A program made the translations under genes and the position numbers. A DNA stretch of 64,000 nt from Litchfieldella qijiaojingensis (lineage in GTDB: Bacteria; Pseudomonadota; Gammaproteobacteria; Pseudomonadales; Halomonadaceae): assembly GCF_014651875.1 (NCBI RefSeq), contig NZ_BMXS01000012.1, forward strand, positions 82,999 to 146,998, written 5' to 3'. The notes beneath the pieces were generated by a model. That model was not told the origin of the DNA. It did no database searches and was given only the letters and a program-made list of their open reading frames with translations. This document shows, one piece after another, positions 61,065-64,000 of this stretch (positions are counted from its first letter, which is position 1; every line of letters starts with the position of its first letter).

Positions 61065-61279
61065 GCTGCATACGCAACTTCTTCCTTCGGGAGGCAACGC
61101 CTCGAAGGCCCCCCCGCTGTCGAGCATTACCGCAACGGTTGGTTGAAACACAGCATATGAGATGAGGCGGGACCGAAGCCCTGTTGGAGCTGCTTTAGCT
61201 ACGATTGATAGGTGGGAATGGCGATGAGTGACAGGCTATCTCAGCCGACAGAAAAGGGACATACAAGCTAATCAAGAAA

Positions 61280-61315
61280 CCGCTGGCAGGCATTGTTCAC
61301 CTCCACAGCGGTTAG
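61280..61315. repeat. Hairpin between two cassette-region genes
   Basis: AACCGCTG (61280-61287) pairs with CAGCGGTT (61308-61315). It lies in the roughly 230-base gap after the GNAT gene at 61379 and could be a terminator or a degenerate recombination site. No gene is seen in this gap. Confidence 0.4.
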
Positions 61316-61378
61316 CGATGCGTGTCCACAGAAGTGAAGGAAGTCCACTTCCGATCTGCACGGACTATAGTGCAGCCA

Positions 61379-61924
61379 TCAGGAGGACCGATCGGTCAAT
61401 ATCTTTTTGACATTTCCGGTAAATGCCACCGCGCGCACGCCAGTGGGTTTAAAGCCCAACGTGTTCCAGGTCGCTTTGGCCTCTTTATTGGCGAGCGAAT
61501 ATTCCAGAACCAGCTCCTGCGCGCCATGGTGCTCGGCAAAAGCCACCAACTCCCAGAGCATGGCAGTAAAAATACCGCGTTTCCTGAATTCCGGTTCCAC
61601 CCACACATCATCGATAAACCCGGATTTATCGACCTCCGCGCTCGCCTGCTCCCAAATGCCCTCGTTTCGCCATACGGCCACATCCCCCATGCCCACAAGG
61701 CCGTAATCCGGCACCTCTGCCACGATAATCAGCTTGTCCGTATCCGCCAGTGCACTGGCAAGTGCCTCCACCAGCCGTTGACGCTCCTTGGTTTTCAATC
61801 GCTGCGTCTGCGCCCCCGCCACATGCAGGGCCAGCTTGGAAAGAAACTCGACCAAGGTAGGAATATCAGCGTCATCAGCCTTGCGTAGCAGAAAGTCACT
61901 GTCGTGCTGCTTGGGTTTGGCCAT
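61379..61924 (-). CDS. GNAT family N-acetyltransferase
   Basis: A 181-residue acetyltransferase, MAKPKQHDSDFLLRKADDADIPTLVEFL, with the acetyl-CoA region DDVWVEPEFRKRGIFTAMLWELVAFAEHHGAQELVLEYSLANKEAKATWNTLGFKPTGV. Substrate unknown. ATG 61924 has AGGAG about 8 bases upstream; the in-frame ATG 30 bases earlier is less likely. Region 61925-62172 upstream holds no convincing gene. Confidence 0.88.
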   Translation of the reverse strand: MAKPKQHDSDFLLRKADDADIPTLVEFLSKLALHVAGAQTQRLKTKERQRLVEALASALADTDKLIIVAEVPDYGLVGMGDVAVWRNEGIWEQASAEVDKSGFIDDVWVEPEFRKRGIFTAMLWELVAFAEHHGAQELVLEYSLANKEAKATWNTLGFKPTGVRAVAFTGNVKKILTDRSS

Positions 61925-62172
61925 GCAGGGACTCCTCGCCGCCCACCGCGACAAGCGGTGTACATCCAGTGATCAGGTTGTGGGTGATATAGAGAGTATA
62001 GATGAGGGTTGGGATTGGGGGAGCGGCTTCGACTATCGCCATATAACTGCATTTTACCGGTGCAATCGGAGAGCGGGAAGGCTTCTTTTTTGGCAACTCG
62101 GACACATAACGTTTGAGCTTCAAGTACATAGGCGTTACCGTCCCGAAATTCGAACGTCATGCGCCAATTCTG

Positions 62173-62202
62173 AAAAAAGCAGGGCTACGCAAGGTAGCCC
62201 TG
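62173..62202 (-). terminator. Rho-independent terminator of the GMC gene
   Basis: CAGGGCTAC (62180-62188) pairs with GTAGCCCTG (62194-62202) over a 5-base loop. On the minus strand it is followed by CTTTTTT. It lies 22 bases after the GMC oxidoreductase stop. Confidence 0.92.
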
Positions 62203-62224
62203 TGGTGTCGGAGCGGAAGCCGGA

Positions 62225-63826
62225 TTATTTCGCGCTTTCCAGTTTGTCAGCCAGGTCCTGGGCCAAGGCCACCATGGTCAGTGTCGGGTTCCATGAACCG
62301 CCCTGCGGCCATAGACCGCCACCTGTTACATACACATTGTTGCTGCCTCTGAATCGATAATTCAGGTCCACAGGGGCGGACTCATCTTCACCGATATACA
62401 GAGTGGAGCTTTCGTGAACCAGGGCGTCAACCCGTCGATGACTCTGGCTCGGTCGTTCGGAACCCCATTCACCCCGATCCGGGTCACCATGCCAGTATTC
62501 AACCTGAGAGGCGCCCTTTGGAGACAAGACCTCTTCCAGGATGCCGAAAGTGGCCTTATCCATTGCGTCCCAAGTCTGAAAATCCTGAGTGTTTTCCGTG
62601 ACCTGCAACAGTGAATTGGTGGTGACATTGTGGTCCTGATGGTTACGTAAGAACCAGGATTTCGGATTATCATAATCCAGCTCACCCAGCACCGCGCAGA
62701 CGAATACCACATAGCCTTCGGATGATTGCAGTTGGGCCTGTGACGCGGTTGCCACCACATCCGGCATGTAGCGTAATGCCGTACCTGCGTTCTTCGCTGG
62801 GTTCACATCCCATAAGGATGACAGCTGAATATGGTATTGCTGCTCATAGCTGCCGTTGGCCACACCGGCAACATAACAGGCACTCAATTCCAAGTCGCCA
62901 AAGCGCCCTTCCGGGTCCAGTTCAGACTTGGGCACCCGTGCCACGATGGAACTGATGAAATGCGCCGAAAAACGCTCTCCCAGCGTTTGGGTATCCGGGA
63001 AAGAATTGCGCAGGAGAGTGGTGGGCGGCAGGGTTCCCATGGCCAGAATCAGTTTCGCTTCTCCCAGAGGCAGCACACCTCGGGAGGTTTCCAAAGCCGT
63101 GGCCTGACGAGTACCATTGATCTCTTGTTGCTGGATTTTTTCCACTACGCATTCGGTGACAATATCCAGCTTGGCGCCTTTCCCGGCGGCATGCAGTTTG
63201 GCCTGTTTATCGGCCAATGCCAGAATATCGCCTGGTGTTGAATACTTCTGGAAGTCGATGCCGTTGACGTTTTCAGAGGCGGACGCCAAAGGCGCGGCCT
63301 GCGTCCGGTAAATACCGTCGACGCTTCCTCCCTTTTCTCGTAGCAGAGATTGAATGCATTCCTGAAGGGGGCCGTATACGGGTCGACTTTTACCTATGAC
63401 GTTTAATTCTTCCGTGCTGCGCCCCTGGTCGATCTGGTCGGCTCTCTGGACACGCAGCAGTTTTTCGGCCGTCTCGAAGTTGCGTCGGGCGGCCTCAATA
63501 GTGGCTTGCGGCCAGCCATCCAACTCATCACCATTCGGCCGTGGACACCATGCGCTCCACAGCGTGGAGCGGCCACCGAAGAAAGGCACCATACCGTGTT
63601 GCCAGCGAACAGGACCGTCCTGGCCCAGGGAGGTAGAGGCGGACATGGTCCAGGGGAAGGTTTCAGAAAGTCCACCCAAGGTGTCTTTAAAGGGTAAAGG
63701 CAGATTCTGGAAATGCTCCGGCAGGAAGAAGGGGCCACGTTCGACCAGTAGAATGCGGCTGTGAGGGTTTGACTCTAAAACGCGTTGGGCAAACGCCAGA
63801 GCACAAAAACCGGTTCCCACAACCAC
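62225..63826 (-). CDS. GMC-type oxidoreductase, 5' end cut by an IS30-family element
   Basis: An FAD-dependent oxidoreductase of the GMC group. It opens with the FAD-binding motif VVVGTGFCALAFAQRVLE, contains PFFGGRSTLWSAW and ends with VTGGGLWPQGGSWNPTLTMVALAQDLADKL, the conserved C-terminal FAD-contact segment. The upstream frame reads HPPSNNYDY and reaches a stop with no ATG, because the IS terminus lies there. Translation might start at the GTG at 63826, or the gene may be dead. Substrate unknown. About 533 residues remain, so little was lost. Confidence 0.8.
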   Translation of the reverse strand: MVVGTGFCALAFAQRVLESNPHSRILLVERGPFFLPEHFQNLPLPFKDTLGGLSETFPWTMSASTSLGQDGPVRWQHGMVPFFGGRSTLWSAWCPRPNGDELDGWPQATIEAARRNFETAEKLLRVQRADQIDQGRSTEELNVIGKSRPVYGPLQECIQSLLREKGGSVDGIYRTQAAPLASASENVNGIDFQKYSTPGDILALADKQAKLHAAGKGAKLDIVTECVVEKIQQQEINGTRQATALETSRGVLPLGEAKLILAMGTLPPTTLLRNSFPDTQTLGERFSAHFISSIVARVPKSELDPEGRFGDLELSACYVAGVANGSYEQQYHIQLSSLWDVNPAKNAGTALRYMPDVVATASQAQLQSSEGYVVFVCAVLGELDYDNPKSWFLRNHQDHNVTTNSLLQVTENTQDFQTWDAMDKATFGILEEVLSPKGASQVEYWHGDPDRGEWGSERPSQSHRRVDALVHESSTLYIGEDESAPVDLNYRFRGSNNVYVTGGGLWPQGGSWNPTLTMVALAQDLADKLESAK

Positions 63827-63874
63827 GTAGTCGTAGTTATTGCTTGGCGGATGCAGGCTCTGAGTGCAACACTG

Positions 63875-64000
63875 TCATTGGATTGATGATGGCCCTTCGT
63901 GACACTTCGCCATCAGCTCTTCCATCATTTCGATGGGGCACTTGAAGTCGAAACGTTTGCGCGGCCGGATATTGAGTTCGAGGGCAATGGCATCGAGCTC
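63875..64000 (-). CDS. IS30-family transposase, C-terminal part, continues beyond window
   Basis: The window edge holds 41 codons of an IS30-type C-terminus: LDAIALELNIRPRKRFDFKCP, ending with CHEGPSSIQ and TGA at 63875. The IS end is estimated near 63847 (GGCGGATGCAGGCTCTGAGTGCAACA-like terminal stretch at 63847-63872), by resemblance to IS30-family ends; the exact base is uncertain. It accounts for the missing start of the GMC gene. Confidence 0.85.
   Translation of the reverse strand, partial: ELDAIALELNIRPRKRFDFKCPIEMMEELMAKCHEGPSSIQ

Noticed and set aside
61795..62160. 121-codon minus-strand frame upstream of the second GNAT gene
   Set aside because: It overlaps the GNAT start in another frame and shows no family resemblance; only the first about 60 residues look protein-like.

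Overview
The window looks like the chromosome of a halophilic gammaproteobacterium of the Halomonadaceae, Halomonas or a close relative. This is inferred from GC-rich coding DNA, the protein sequences of the core genes (pntAB, htpG, slt, pepN, yajQ, selO) and abundant transporters. Genes follow normal bacterial rules, with Shine-Dalgarno sites, 4-base overlaps and hairpin terminators. No rRNA, tRNA or CRISPR array is visible.

Region 1 (1-30.9 kb) is ordinary chromosome. In order it holds gpsA (cut by the window edge), pntAB, an isochorismatase-like hydrolase lacking its cysteine, selO, a Bax-like glucosaminidase, htpG with a textbook sigma-32 promoter, slt, a LysE exporter, a TM2 protein, a cold-shock gene, an acidic lipoprotein, a deaminase/VOC pair, an MgtC-like protein, a DUF1127 protein, pepN and a YbaN-like protein. 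A four-gene Mn/Zn-type ABC uptake operon, a LigB-type dioxygenase, a four-gene carbohydrate-type ABC operon and hsp20 follow.

Region 2 (30,898-43,890) is a complete-ended but only 12,993-bp transposable-phage element. Its ends can be placed to the base: TG...CA termini, two 23-bp-spaced AAGATAAT/ACGATAAT sites at each end in inverted orientation, and a 6-bp target duplication AGCGAT. It carries a repressor, a Ner-position gene, small early genes, a DDE transposase, an AAA+ ATPase, a GemA-like and a Mor-like gene, and then only a capsid protein, a small ORF, a gp41-like tail chaperone and a tape-measure protein. Terminase, portal, protease, lysis, sheath, tube, baseplate and fibre genes are absent. 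The repressor C-terminus and the N-terminus of the overlapping downstream zinc-ribbon membrane protein share the motif GEGHQIAG, resembling paired beta-arch or amyloid-type signalling motifs. This is the best candidate for an undescribed system. The element sits inside a long intergenic palindrome.

Region 3 (44.0-53.7 kb) is core or semi-core: yajQ, a GNAT and a divergent RLAN/RimK-type ATP-grasp, a PQQ-dependent glucose-dehydrogenase-like lipoprotein overlapping an epoxide-hydrolase-type gene, a cystathionine beta-synthase/gamma-lyase pair for reverse transsulfuration, and a CPA-type cation/proton antiporter.

Region 4 (53.8-64.0 kb) is an accessory patchwork: a zinc metallopeptidase-like protein, a broken duplicate of the 3' end of the cystathionine gene, a multicopper oxidase carrying extra cupredoxin and CusF-like domains, an IS66 fragment, a frameshifted endonuclease/phosphatase-family gene, a gene-cassette remnant with a recognisable attC site (orphan HigA, an amber-split protein, a GNAT), a second GNAT, and a GMC oxidoreductase whose start is cut by an IS30-family element at the window edge.
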